Position numbers and translations under genes: made by a program
Shown here: positions 1-12,309 of the stretch, piece by piece
Numbering within the stretch: position 1 is the stretch's first letter
How the letters are laid out: every line of letters begins with the position of its first letter
Notes under the pieces: generated by a model
Told to the model about the DNA's origin: nothing
The model's input: only the letters and a program-made list of their open reading frames with translations
The model's database searches: none
Source of the DNA: Siphlonurus alternatus
Taxonomy: Eukaryota; Arthropoda; Insecta; Ephemeroptera; Siphlonuridae
Length of the DNA stretch: 64,000 nucleotides
Assembly: GCA_949825025.1 (NCBI GenBank)
Contig: OX463786.1
Location: 19,043,911 to 19,107,910 of the forward strand
Direction: 5' to 3'

Positions 1-1125
1 ACATAATTAGAAACTGCACGTTGGACAAAGCATTGTTAGCAAAGGTCATTGTTATACTAACAAAATTTATTGTTTATTGCACTTTAATAATAAATTGCAT
101 AACATTGTTTTGCAGCCCATGGTCAATTGTAATTTTAGCTTCTATTATAAGAATGTTGATCCTTATTCATAAGCCAAATGGTACAAAATGTATATTAAAT
201 AAAATATAAATGCCTTAAAGCTTTAAAATAAAACATTATTCAATCACTCATTTAATTAATTAAAAAGATTTAATAAATAAAATAACTTATCTATTAATTT
301 ATTCGTAATTCATTTTACATTGTTATCGACCTTTTTTCACACAAGCATGACAGAGGAAAATGAATCATTTCCATGTAGATTATTTAAATATTCTATAAAT
401 CTGTACAATTATCAAAATTAATAACAAATATTGTATCATTGTAATTTAAATTTTTATAAATCACGGTCTGTCTGTATAAATATATTAGGGAGATATTCCA
501 CAATTTTACAAAGAGAAAGTAGCTATGTTCCATTGAAATAGGGAGTTTCGAGTAATTTGGCAAGTATTGTAATATTTAATATACTAGAATATTATAACAA
601 AATAAATGAAATTTCTTTTATAAAGTTCTAAAATACAGATTAACATCAAAATATTTATTAAATTACTAATAATTAAATTAAAAATAAATTAAAAAAAAAT
701 TAATTTTTAAATAAAAACTAAAAATAAATAAATTACATTTTTTTTTTTTACAATTTTATCGACTATTGTCTGCAAAGGTCCGCTTCATTATTACAGGAAG
801 TATACAGATAGAGAAGAAAGCATAAAATTTTCTTTGTTTTATTCCAACATCATTACTTGATTTCTTGCTCAGATAAACTCGTGTCTGTACCGAGTGTTCT
901 TTTTTTTATCAGTTGAGTACCACGCGGTGATGAAGATATGTATAAAAAAACATGTTAGCTGTCAGGAAGCGAAATTGCATGTTCACTCACAGTCAGATGT
1001 ATTGTTGTCTTATTTGGCAATGTTTGATAATTAAATGAGTAGGTAGAATGAAGGATTGTTGGCATTGAAATTTATTATATTGATTTTTGTTTAATATAAA
1101 ATAGTCATCATCTTAATAATTAATA
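1..1125. other. AT-rich intergenic stretch
   Basis: Low-complexity A/T-rich sequence with short poly-A and poly-T runs. I see no exon-like island, no tRNA-like boxes and no clear repeat boundary. Confidence 0.5.
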
Positions 1126-1132
1126 TTGTCTT

Positions 1133-1286
1133 CTATATTACACGATACAATTTTAGATAAACTTTTTCCTTGCAAGAAAATTTCCTCTCCATACAAACAA
1201 ATGGAAATTAAGTTTTTTTGCAAGGAAAAATTGTATACAATAATTTTATTAGAAAATTTGTATCGTGTAATACCGGCTTTAGAAAA
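1133..1286. repeat. MITE, 'ACACGATACAATTTT' inverted-repeat family, copy 1
   Basis: Imperfect palindrome: the left end reads ATTACACGATACAATTTT and the right end reads TTTGTATCGTGTAAT followed by ACCGGCTTTA. The middle carries a second dyad around CTCCATACAAACAAATGGA. The same element recurs at 27040-27157, 30470-31013 and 46495-46650. It is non-coding and too small to be autonomous. Confidence 0.75.
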
Positions 1287-1299
1287 GAAGAGAGAATGC

Positions 1300-3840
1300 C
1301 CTTACTATACACATTATTTGGTATTAATGTGTAAATAATGATGTTAAAAAGAAAATTGCATCTGTTCTATTAAAAAAATGAAGTGATTTTTACATTAAAA
1401 TCTAAAAAATTTATTATTTCAAATATTCTCAATGGACGCCCGTTCGTTTCATAACAAAATTATTCGACTAACTTCGTGTTGTATGTGTAGAATAATCTAT
1501 AATTTTTAATAACAGAAATTAGAATTTGTTGATTTATTTAATTTAATATAATTTAAAAAACGAAAGTATTTTGTTACATTCAATTTTTTTCTCACTCGAA
1601 AACATTTCTCAAACTGCATTTTTTTATTTCGATAAAAGCAAAAGATCTTCTGATTACAAAAAAAAAAAACACAATCAGAAATCCCATCTTTGCTATGAAG
1701 CAATGCTTTGTTTTATATCACATTGTTGTTTTGAAAGTATGGACATCCAGCTTTAATCCGTACATAATTCAGTAATAACTATAATCAAATTACTTGATGT
1801 TTTTATTTATGTACAATTTGTTATTATTTTCATTTGGTCATTGTTAAAAAACATCTGTATAGGAAGTAAATCCTCAGCAACAATACCATTGTTTCATTTA
1901 TAACAATGTATATTCCAAATACTAGATTTTTAACATGATTTTCTTGACTGATTTTTTAAATATGTTATAATAATAAAATAACATAGGGAGAAAGTTACTA
2001 TATGGTGTATGGTGTTAATAAGAACATTTGTGCTTGTAACTTATGTGAAATTGTATAAAGGTGGAGAAATCGACTATTATTTTTACTTTATATAAAAACT
2101 TTATATTATTTGTACATAAAAAATTATTCTCACGTTTTATTGATATTTGTTTATATATAAAGTACGTGATTTCTTATATTTTTGTGGTAAATTTCACAGA
2201 ATTATCTTTTTGTATGCATTCTTTTGTTTTACGCAAAGATATGTGTACAATACTTTCGGTAACTTTCATACATGTTTTGTAAGTAATTCATAAATTTAAT
2301 TATAATTTGATAATATACACTTCTGAATAACAAGAATGACCTTTTTTAGGGCCTTCAAGAGACATGGGATAGTAAATTCATAAATCATGAATGCATATAT
2401 AAAGTTTAAGTAAAATATAGTGATTAATCATATAATAATTATTATTATGTTTAGTTTTATTAAATTTCATATTGTATAAATAGTTAAAATAAATTAAAAA
2501 AATCAAAATAATAAAAATTAAAAAAAAATTTCACAGTAAATAAATTTAAAGTAATAAATTTAGAAAGCTGAATTTAACAAGAACAATACTGTACATTTAA
2601 CATTACATAACTAATGACGTCACAGTTCCAGTCTGTTGAACACACAGTAAGTGTCAACATTAGCTTGTCACCTAAATTGTCGTAAAGATCATATTTGTAC
2701 TCTTTACCATGTAATTATGGCCATTATGTCAAGACACGTTTGTATTGTTTAATAAATGAATGTTTATTTACATTTCTAAATGGGTTACTGTAACGTTAAC
2801 TTGGTTTAGTGAAATATTATGGTTATTGTACTAGCGTCTTCAAAACTGCATGAATTAACGTTTGTCCAAAGCCTGTATATTAGTATAATTATGGGCTTTG
2901 AGTAAGTCAATTTTTACATGGAAATAATGGAATAAGCATAGCAAGCATAGGAGAACACAGTATCCAAAGGTATATAAAGTAATTTAAGCATATAACCATA
3001 TATTATTACATTATTACCATGAATTATTTCATAATTACGCTCTTGCCAATATTTTTACACAATTATTTTTAGTAATAACACTTACCAATAATTAATCAAA
3101 TGCAGTTTTAGGATATAAGACAAAAAATTAAATGATTTTTCTAAAAATATTATCATCTTTTTAATTATTTTGCAACAAGTAATTTTTCTTTAATTATTAA
3201 ATATAAATTACTTTTATTGTTTGAAAATCCCTGAGCTTTTAAGAAAATATTTTTAATTTCTACCTGTGCATATATGGGCTATATTATAATTAATTTGTAC
3301 ATATTTTAGAACTGTCTTAATTATAATATAGTTACTTTTTATTGTTCATAAAATATAATACACTTGATAAATATGAAAATAAAATCAAGTAGTATTATTT
3401 TACACTTGGAAATATAAAAGAATTCATATTCTTATTTGCTTTATTATAATTAATTACATTTTCTAATCTCACTTCTAATCATGTGTCTTTTCCTACATAT
3501 GTGATAATGTGAACTTTAATTACAAGAAATAATTTTCTTTATGCAATAATTCACTTCTACCGTGAAAAGACGTGATGCATGCAGAGGTAGTTACAAATCT
3601 AGAAATGTATTTCTTGCAATAAACCACATAACTGTAGTAAAACCACGTAATTGTAACAATTACCATAAGTACAAAAATTAGAATGTATATATATGCAACT
3701 TCTCAATAAATGCATTTATAATACTTTTATTGTAAGGAAGTGATATTTATAATAATTGAGATAATGATAAGTGTTTCTAAAGTATTGTATAGTTCAATGT
3801 CACCATAACAACACATAACATTGGTATATTGACTTTCAAG
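1300..3840. other. AT-rich intergenic stretch
   Basis: No supported gene. There is one isolated TGACGTCA octamer at 2615-2622. The remainder is A/T-rich filler with short ORFs that lack splice-site or GC support. Confidence 0.45.
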
Positions 3841-3848
3841 GAAATGAA

Positions 3849-4348
3849 TGTATACCTCTAGACAGTACTAACTTTACTCCTGCTTTGTTTGTAGGCGTTG
3901 CCACGCAGTCTATAGAGACTTCAAAAGTGTTCCCCGGCGGGAAAATTTTCTCCATAAGTCTCCATGTTACAAAATTTGATTTTTTTCTCAGTAACTGTTA
4001 AAACTATTAATTTGAAACAATCTCCTACCCCCCATTTAGAGGTGTTCTGATAATAAATCAAGAACTTATTTTCCTCTCAAAATATCTTTAATGACCAAAA
4101 AGCGATTTCAAGTTTTTTTTTTTTTTTTTTTTACATATTAGGTTTGAATAGGACGGTGGGAACACCGCAAAATCAGCTGACTTGAAGCCTCTATAGAGGC
4201 GTAGTGACAATTTTTTTTTATATAAAATAGATTGAGTGTTCTTCTTACATGACTCGTAATTTTAAATATGAATATTTTTGTCTATTCAAGCTGCAGCTCT
4301 AGCAAGTGAGGCCAAGGGGTAAAATTTATACTGTCCAAAGGTATACAT
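3849..4348. repeat. Nested inverted-repeat element (about 500 bp)
   Basis: The outer inverted ends are TGTATACCTCTAGACAGT at 3849-3866 and the near complement, read on the other strand as TGTATACCTTTGGACAGT, at 4330-4347. An inner pair, around CTATAGAGACTTCAA (3912-3927) and TTGAAGCCTCTATAG (4177-4192), marks a second element inside. No transposase is present, so this looks like one MITE nested in another. Confidence 0.55.
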
Positions 4349-4521
4349 AGATACTGGTATATTACAATCTAAATTATATGGATTATGGAATGTACAAAAT
4401 ATATATTATAATAATGGCTTGCGTTTTCTTTAAAATATATAAAATACACTGTTATTTGATAAAAAAAAAACTCATTTCATTTTGTTTTTTAATTTCTTAT
4501 CTGTAAAACCTACATAATAAC

Positions 4522-4627
4522 AGGTCTGTTCATATAAATTCATGAATCAATAATCAGATTGTGCAGGAAACATAAGGATCATTAAATAATTTAATATCCT
4601 CTAATTGTCTACTTACGAACAGAGCTA
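4522..4627. repeat. Short MITE with GGTCTGTTCrTA ends
   Basis: The left end GGTCTGTTCATA and the right end TACGAACAGAGC are imperfect complements. They match the ends of the better preserved hairpin element at 20666-20800. Solo ends of the same type occur near 52603 and 54190. Confidence 0.4.
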
Positions 4628-5355
4628 AATAATACAATTGTTAATATTATTTAATTTTAATTGTTCAAATAACTAGCTGATAAAGCCAGCTAAGATGTTA
4701 TCAGAATATCAATGAAATAATGTTTGTAGACGATTATCTTTACTAAAATCATATAACGTTGTTTGTACGCTACTGTCAACAATTAATTATTAGTTACTGT
4801 ACTGTATATAATATATGGGACATTTTCATCAGATATCATGCAAATACATGGAACTGGTTGCTGATTTTACCTGCATATGTCACTAGTTTATAATTAATGC
4901 GGGCAACTTCCAGCATATATACTACCAAGTCTATAGTTTCTATTTGCTTCACTAATTATAGCATGTAATTGATAATTCGTTAAATACTGTATCTTCTATT
5001 ATGAAGAATTAGACACAAATAAATCGACATTAAATTTTTAAAAGGATACAAGGTCATCAGAATAAAGAAATTTGACACAGTGGATAATTTTGATTCTCAA
5101 ATCGGAGTAAAGATAAATAAATACAAAATAAAGCTGGTATATATATTTACTGTAGGCGAAATAGATTAAATAAAGAATTTTGAATTTGATATTTTTCCAT
5201 TGAATTTTCGTAAAATATTTTATCATTTTTATAATAAAGTATTTATTTGTATTAAATTTCAGTGTTATTAAATTTTTTTTTCAATGTTTCATGTTGTCTA
5301 TATGTAAATCAAATAAACAAATCAACTTAAATGAAGATGAATTATGTCATGACAT

Positions 5356-5508
5356 GGTTTTCCACTATATGGCTTTGGACCATTGCACTTCCGGTTCATT
5401 GACAAAAAACTGTATAATAGCGTTTATACTGGCTGAGGTTTCCACGTTTTTCTCAATCGCAGGCAATTGCTAGGATGGATTGCAAGGTACCCAATAAGGT
5501 TTGATAAT
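5356..5508 (+). repeat. 5S-type SINE, 5'-truncated and internally deleted
   Basis: It matches the body of the SINE at 48269-48660 (TTTGGACCATTGCACTTC, GGCTGAGGTTTCCACG, GGATGGATTGCAAGG) and then jumps directly to the tail (GTACCCAATA, GGTTTGAT). The 5S-like head and the central GC-rich part are missing. Confidence 0.7.
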
Positions 5509-5509
5509 A

Positions 5510-6600
5510 TATATTGTGGTAAATATGTTATTTAGAGGGTGTTACAAGCTTTAAAAAAGATCTGGAAAAAATTTGACAGAAGAAAATTCAAATGTACAGT
5601 AAAAAAACTACACAGTAGTATAAAAATCCATGTAACATTGTATATATCTTACAACAATGATTCACATTACAAAATAGAGGGTAAGTAAGTTGACACATAT
5701 TATTGTACACAGCATGATATTTACATGTTAGTGTTATGTACATTATGCATAACAAGAAGTCTTGGAATTTATAATTAACATAATAAAATTTCTAGCATGC
5801 AGCGTCATATGTTTGCCCAAGTTTTGAAAATAATGGAATTTCCACTCTGCAGTATACAGAAGACAATACAAACATAAAATGAAGATTTCTCAATCACGTA
5901 TGAGTTATAAAAGAGTCGAGTGCCAGGAATATTAATATTGAAATATTGGGTCAATATGATTTCATAATGAAATAACATCGGAAAAATTGCCACTTATTTT
6001 AAGCGAGACAAGTTTATTGTGAAAAGTAGATTTACAGAGATTTTTTAATCATTTTACAGGCTCCATTTGAATGCAGAACACATATTTACACAATATTGTG
6101 TATAATAGAATTTTGCATATTTTGTAAGTACTAATTAACACACATTACACTGCATCTTGATTGTAATATTTTAACATTTTGAAATGGAATTTATATAATT
6201 GATTAATTTTACCACATATCGTTATATGATCACAATTCTAACCCCATTATTGAAGCAGGGCAGTAACATACAATCCATAAAGTGAGATTTTTTCTCATAG
6301 ATTGCAATGCGTCATATAGATTTAATATTTTTATAAATTTTAATTTAATACAATAAAAATATTATTTATGCATGAAATAATAAAAAATTAACAGTGTAAA
6401 AATAAATTGTAATCAATAATTATGTCAGTTTAAAATTATGATTTTTTTTTAAATAATAATAAAACATAAAAAGAAATTAATATTTTTATGAATACTTTTA
6501 AATAAAATTAAAATTAATATTATAATGATTTATGTATTCTGGTAATCCACTGTGTCTTGTATAATTATTTATGTTCTATTTCACGTGTAATAATTGTAAT
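5510..6600. other. AT-rich intergenic stretch
   Basis: I see no gene, RNA or bounded repeat here. There are only short A/T-biased ORFs without splice support. Confidence 0.45.
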
Positions 6601-6733
6601 TGTCAAGTATTTTGCACATAAATGATAGGTGTTTCTCATATTTTGTTATTTTATAAAATAACACAAAAATTGCAAAATTCTGGACTTTCTATGAATGCGT
6701 ATTTTATGACTGTGTTTTTTGTTCTGATTACAG

Positions 6734-6930
6734 CTTGGAGATCCGCTTCGTGCAAACATATCCAAATTATACACGAAGATCCTGACCGCTTCTGGTTCAA
6801 AATATATCCGAACCATCATCCTGCGGGCACGCAGATTCGTGAAAAATATTTCGAATTCATGTGGGCATCTTCCAGCAAATTTATTATATCTTTGTAGGAT
6901 AATTATAGCCCAATATTTTATCATAATGTA
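6734..6930 (+). CDS. Orphan exon-like ORF, unknown protein
   Basis: A pyrimidine-rich tract ending GATTACAG at 6733 looks like a good splice acceptor. From 6734, phase 0, a GC-richer frame stays open for 65 codons to TAG at 6929-6931. It begins LGDPLRANISKLYTKIL and is rich in Leu, Ile, Arg and Ser, with no domain I recognise. A second plus frame (6622-6897) and the minus strand (6646-6924) are also open here, so frame choice is uncertain. If it is real it would be the last exon of a plus-strand gene whose earlier exons I could not find. It could equally be a decayed transposon fragment. Confidence 0.25.
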
Positions 6931-7129
6931 GTTATAGTAATATCATATTTAGTCACACACTGAAAAAACATACATGTTCTTTCCTATAGTTAAATAATGT
7001 AATAGTTTTCTTACTTGATTGAAGTTTGAAGAATATGTATCAAAAAGATTAAAATTTTAATTCCTAGTGTTCTGTGAACCCGCATTGCTTATAAGTTTGT
7101 AGGTTCATTTGAAACCAGAAATAGAATTG

Positions 7130-7200
7130 CGAACCATTCCAGCATCAGCCTAGTTTTGAGTAAGGGAACCATGGTAACCTTGGTATGCGGCTGGTTGGTA
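7130..7200 (-). repeat. Degraded SINE body fragment
   Basis: It resembles the body of the tRNA-headed SINE at 8205-8548 (ATTCCAGCATC, GGAACCATGGTAACCT, GGTTGGTAC) but is diverged and lacks both head and tail. It directly abuts the GA microsatellite. Confidence 0.45.
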
Positions 7201-7201
7201 C

Positions 7202-7204
<3 letters not shown>

Positions 7205-7245
<41 letters not shown>
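7205..7245. repeat. (GA)n microsatellite
   Basis: About 20 perfect GA dinucleotides. Confidence 0.95.
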
Positions 7246-7247
<2 letters not shown>

Positions 7248-7249
7248 AT

Positions 7250-8200
7250 AGACATGTCATTAATTGCATGTAGTGCAAAGGCTGACTGAACCCTCAAATG
7301 AAAATTGAAGTAATAGTAACATAAACCTGTCAGCGCCATGCTTATGTTATGCAGGTGGAATACATCGAAGCTAGCCATGCGTAGAAATTAAATGATAAAT
7401 GTTTTCATAATTTAAAGACATGCTATACAATACTGTAATAAAATTTTGAAGAGCTTCTTTATAAATGTTTTTTTTTTAAAGTAATATTTCGTTGTTAGAA
7501 TTTACATAATTTGTCAGTATGGTTTAAATGTTTGCGGATCTCACGACGCGGAATTAATATTTATGTTGGTAAAAACCGTAAGCTTTTGAATGTATTGATG
7601 TGAGTTATTATAGTACGCAAAATCACGATCAGGGAATTACTATACTAAAATATATAATATACTACGCTGAAGGGTAAGTTATACCTCCAACACATTTTTG
7701 CACTGCGAGGTCATAATATGAATGCAAATAGTTCAAGATATGAAATGATTTTTACTACGCACTTTTTGGAAAATAAGATGGAACTATAAAAAACTTTAAA
7801 ATTATATTTTAAAATTATAAAAGAAAATAAATATATTTTTTAATGTTATAAATTAATTAAATTTTTTTTATAAATTTAATCATAAAATAAATAAAAGAAT
7901 ATGGTAAAACAAATTATTTGTAGTTTAAATTTTAGACACAGTGCAAATGATTTAAATATAATAAAAAAACAATTTAAAAATATAATACGCTGCTAATTGC
8001 TCAAATTTGGAAAATCATTCGAATCTGTTTGCATTTGAGTTGTTTGATAGCAATAATTTCAAATTTCTAAATTTGACTTTATATTCTGTAAGTTCATTTT
8101 ATTAATTTGAAATAACTTCAAAAATATAATTAGCAAGCAAAGGTATATTATGTAATAGATATAAAATATATATTGTTACTTATTTACTATTTATTTTTTT
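7250..8200. other. AT-rich intergenic stretch
   Basis: No supported gene or RNA. Confidence 0.45.
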
Positions 8201-8204
8201 GCTT

Positions 8205-8548
8205 CAACTGAACCCTAGTACAGAGTACTGGCCACAATGAAGTAACTGAATTTAACCTCCCGACTCTTCGTAGACCCTACTTTTGTGGGTCCCTTCCAAA
8301 CCGGGGCGGCCATGGCCTAAGCAATCCATCCCAGCATTCACCTGGTTGTAACTGAGGAAACCATGGAAACCTCGGTCAAGATGGTCGGCAATTGATGGAG
8401 GATGCCATCAATCACCTCCCGGATGCACGAGTGAGTGTTCTTTAGCAACCGCCACTTGTGAAAAGTTTGGCGGTGCATGGTTGGGATCGAACTCACGACC
8501 ATCCGATTACGAATCAGAGGCGTATACCACTGCGTCAAATGCCCGGTT
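8205..8548 (-). repeat. SINE with tRNA-derived head, near full length
   Basis: Read on the minus strand, the head (8548 downward) has a tRNA-like box A (GCAGTGGTATACGC) and box B (GAGTTCGATCCC), the internal RNA polymerase III promoter of tRNA genes. The body follows (ACCGAGGTTTCCATGGTTTC, GGGATGGATTGC, GGCCGCCCCGG), then a 3' end GGGTTCAGTTGAAGC with an A-rich tail. The body is clearly related to that of the 5S-headed SINEs in this window. Confidence 0.8.
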
Positions 8549-8549
8549 T

Positions 8550-11060
8550 AAATATATAGTTATATCATAATATGATTCGATTGAAGAATTGATTTAATAG
8601 AAGAAATGAGAAAGAAAATAAATGAACGTAGACGCACAAAATTATTTCATACAACAAAAAAGAAAACTCGGAAGTAAAATATTAATTAAATAATCCTTGA
8701 GTTCGTAACAGGAAATTACAAAAGAGTTAAGTGCGATATCTCCCAGTGTTCCAAGTTACAGAAGAATTAAAACACCAGACCGAAACAGAGAAAGGGAAGC
8801 TTAACAGAGGGAGACCAACAATTGAGACATTATATAGTGATGAAACATTGTTGACAATATACGACAACAATGATACGCTAGGTTACATTCTTATACATTG
8901 TAGTCACGGTTTAAACATTAAATAAAAATATTACGTCATTTTAAATGATATAATCAAAGTTGTACTATTTTTTTTTATAAAATGTCAATACGTGATTCAA
9001 ATTATTAATTTTTATAAAAGATACAATCACATGAATCTTTTGTATCTTGTACGTAGTATTTGGTTTTATTCTTAATTTATAATTGTGTTATTGCTTTTTG
9101 ATTCTACAACAATAAAATTACGTCAGAATCATATTAATTGCAGACAAATTGAAAGTACATCAATATAGTATTAACAGATAATAAGAAACATCATCCATGG
9201 CATATGCATTATGCGTGATGGTAAGAAACAACTCCAAATTCAAGCATTATTATCATTACTTGTAAGGTATATTATATTATACAAAAAGTAGTCCAATAAT
9301 GGCATTGTATTATACACATGAAATTAATACAAAATCAGTAATCTCAATCCTGAAATATAAATAGTGCTATTATACATAATTATACCCATCGAACAGAATG
9401 TATCAAAATTATTGGTGCCCAATGTTAATTTTATATTAAAAATAGATTGTGCATTTACAATTTCTATCAAATTGTTATAATATTATGCAAATGCTTGAAA
9501 TAAATATTAAATTATATTTTTAAATAAATAATTGGTCAAATTACAAAATATTTAATTTAATATACTGGGTAATTAAAGCAGGCATAAAGTTTCTGCTCTT
9601 AATTTATGTTCGTGGTTCTTTTTCTGCTCTTTTTCTTGGTTTGTGATTAAATTTAGTATTAATTTATATAGAAAATAGTCATAACGTATTAATAATACTA
9701 ATATAATTTTACTATTTTATCTATTAAAGTAACATTGACGTATTACGTTTTTTTTTTATTAGCAAATTAAGTATGTAGCCTACGTAAGTAACAATGATAA
9801 GTTATCTCAAGTGCAGTCCACTCCAGTATGGTCGGTTGTGTCACGTGTTGTGCTTGCTCTCAGAGGCTGATTGTGGAGTTGTAGGAAAGTTGGCTCATCG
9901 GACAAAAAGCAACCACGTGATTAGGAGCACAGAGATAGCTAGGAGGTCGCTTGTCGCTTTTACATCTGATCATACAGTAATGCTATTGTCATAAAATAAA
10001 TAATAGTGATAATATCATATAAATAAGTAATAAATAATACCGCTAGTGCCAATGTTATACAAAGTAATATAAAATGTTCAATAAATCATAATTTCGAAAA
10101 TATTAGTGCTATTAGTACATTTAGTTTATGTTTAAAAAATATGATTTTCAAAATAAATTTCAACAAAAATCAATTGAAATTTATAATAATTTTAAAAATA
10201 TATTGGTTAGTAGCTTAATATTATTTAATTGCTATAATTAAATAGTAAAACGCTGCCAATTCAAGATTTAAACAAAATAGACTTCATAGCAATGAAGTTT
10301 TGCAATTTTAATTAAAATAAAAGTGTAAACACCACAGGATTCAATATAAAAAATTAAAGGCTAAAATATTATTATAAGTTGGTAATATTTATTATTTTTA
10401 CGATGGAGTACCGCGCGGGTACTGAACAATTTTTTTCTGGTTTGCCCATAAACTTATATTGAATAATAAATTAAATTTCGTAACATATTTTCTATTTTAT
10501 TGCAAAGTTATTGCGCTCTACTGAAAAAGGTACGATACAACATTTCTGTAATGATGGTAAAAAAATTTCATGCACTCTATACCAGCCAACATTGGTTTTG
10601 ATGAAATATTCTTGTATGTACTTTAAAAAAATATATTATTTAAGTTACTTCTAGTTAACATGGTTTTTGTTATTCATGTAGCATGATTTGTTCGTATATT
10701 AATGAAAAATATATTTTTCGGTTTATTTTTCGTATAACTTAATTTATTGTAAATGAAATAATCGAATATGCCGTGATAAAAATGAAATTTAAAACAATTT
10801 TTTATTTCTTAAAATTAATTACTGAACTATTATAATTGCTATAATATTATGCCATCTTAAAATTAAATATTAAAGTATCCAAATTGATATACTTTATCCA
10901 TGATGTACTTTTTACATCATGACTTTATCATATATGTTTAGACTGTTTCTACATTATTTGAGTCAACAATACAATAACAATAATTAGGCACAAAATACGT
11001 TATGATTATTATATCCTACGATTAGAAATTGAATTAAAATTAACATATAAAAAACTTAAT
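8550..11060. other. Mostly AT-rich stretch with two weak GC islands
   Basis: Two islands stand out. The first is 8715-8925, which follows an acceptor-like AACAG at 8712 and is open in two plus frames. The second is 9800-9980, which has two CACGTG E-boxes and open frames on both strands. Neither has a convincing frame or partner exon, so I do not call genes. The rest is A/T-rich. Confidence 0.35.
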
Positions 11061-11095
11061 ATCAAAATATTACATTAAAATAAAATTAATCTTAC

Positions 11096-11210
11096 CTTTC
11101 TGTGGTTGTGGAAAACTATTTGATGAAGATATAATAGTAACAACAATAACAATCACTGATAACAATGTCATTGTTGGTTGTGGTTTATAACTCCATGTTA
11201 ACTTGTTCAT
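11096..11210 (-). CDS. First coding exon of a secreted or membrane protein (partial)
   Basis: ATG at 11210-11208 opens 38 codons. A second Met at residue 14 starts a strongly hydrophobic stretch (TLLSVIVIVVTII) followed by small polar residues (SSSNS), which looks like a signal peptide with a short N-terminal extension. The exon ends GAAAG at 11096 with a strong donor GTAAG (phase 1). Upstream on the minus strand is a TATA box (see next entry). The 3' exons were not identified: the gene probably runs leftward through a long intron, possibly out of the window. A phase-1 junction directly after a signal peptide is common in insect secreted and Ig-type receptor genes, but the family cannot be told from this exon alone. 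Confidence 0.45.
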
Positions 11211-11255
11211 TGTTGAAGCTGCACTGATATTAAAAAAGAAGTCACTACACACTTT

Positions 11256-11300
11256 CTATCAAGTTTTATACGGGAGCGGAGAAAGCGCGCGCCTCACTGG
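11256..11300 (-). promoter_or_regulatory. Candidate core promoter for the 11.1 kb exon
   Basis: On the minus strand CCCGTATAAAACTT lies about 55 bases upstream of the ATG. It follows a CpG-rich stretch (GGCGCGCGCTTTC) that contrasts with the AT-rich surroundings. An initiator-like ATCAGTGC lies nearer the ATG, somewhat far from the TATA box, so the exact start site is unclear. Confidence 0.4.
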
Positions 11301-11471
11301 CCGGAACTGTTGATCAGCGCTCCTAGCGGATATTTAATGAACTTAAAAGCGTGATTAATGCTTCATTGAATCAACAGGTTGGTGAAACAATCAAGGAAAT
11401 GATTTGCAACTTCTGATGAATGTTTTTACTTTAGCTTACCTTCCATCGTTTACGTTTATAGTCAGGTGCAT

Positions 11472-11825
11472 TTTTTTTTTTTAATCAACTGAACCTTGTT
11501 GTATAGAGGTACTGATTTTAACTTCCCAGCTCTTCGAAGACCAGACTTAACATATTGCTAAGGATTTTGTGGGTCCCTTCCTATTCAATGAAGCCATAGC
11601 ATATAATAATCCATATCATAATTCGCCTGGTTGTGACTGAGGAAATCATGGAAACCTCAGTCAGAATGGTCGGCAGTTGATGCATCAATCGCACTTTCCA
11701 TGCGCACAAGTGGATGTTCTTAAGCAACTGTCACTTGTGATCATTTTGACGGTGCCTGGAATCAAACTCACGACCATCCGATTATGAATCAGATTTGCAT
11801 ACCATTGCATCAAGTTTCTTTTTAT
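11472..11825 (-). repeat. SINE with tRNA-derived head, degenerate
   Basis: It is the same family as 8205-8548: tail (GGTTCAGTTGATT, then poly-A on the minus strand), body (CTGAGGTTTCCATGATTTC) and tRNA-like head (GAGTTTGATTCC) are all present but mutated. Confidence 0.7.
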
Positions 11826-12156
11826 CAAACGACAAAAGATAAATTAATACATTAAAAATGTTATTACATATTTGGATATAGAGGACCTTGAGTTTTGTTC
11901 TATTATATATAATTTTTTTTTTGTAGATATAACACCTTCAAAATTGAGGGGAAAGCTGCGTGTTAAATATTTGCATGACTGTGACGTCACAGCGATGTTT
12001 TTAAAGACACAAATAAAAAATCTGAAGAAAACTGACACTACCATAGGTGAATGCTCTATATATGACAATAATAGCTTGATCATGTCCTCTAAATATATAT
12101 AACTAAGTTTATAGCCCGAAACTTTCAAACCTCTTATGTGTTTTGTACACTTATTA

Positions 12157-12302
12157 GGACCGGGGTCGGCTGATGCCATCCCGGCATTTACCTGTGACTG
12201 AGGGAAATGTGGAAACCCCAGTCAGGATGGACTATAAAGCCAGGGGAACCACAGAGTGAACGTATACACAACGATTTACCTCTGGTGTAGTGGGAAAAGC
12301 TT
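12157..12302 (-). repeat. 5S-type SINE, body fragment
   Basis: It matches the central part of the 5S-headed SINE (GCCATCCCGGCATTTACCTG, GTGGAAACCCCAGTCAGGAT, GCCAGGGGAACCACA). The 5S-like head and the A-rich tail are absent. Confidence 0.65.
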
Positions 12303-12309
12303 CATTTTT

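Noticed and set aside
7145..7378. Leu/Ser-repeat ORF
   Set aside because: It is produced by the (GA)n microsatellite and adjoining SINE fragment.
8460..8548. A functional tRNA gene
   Set aside because: A and B boxes are present, but the stems do not form a clean cloverleaf and the sequence runs into the SINE body. It is a tRNA-derived SINE head.
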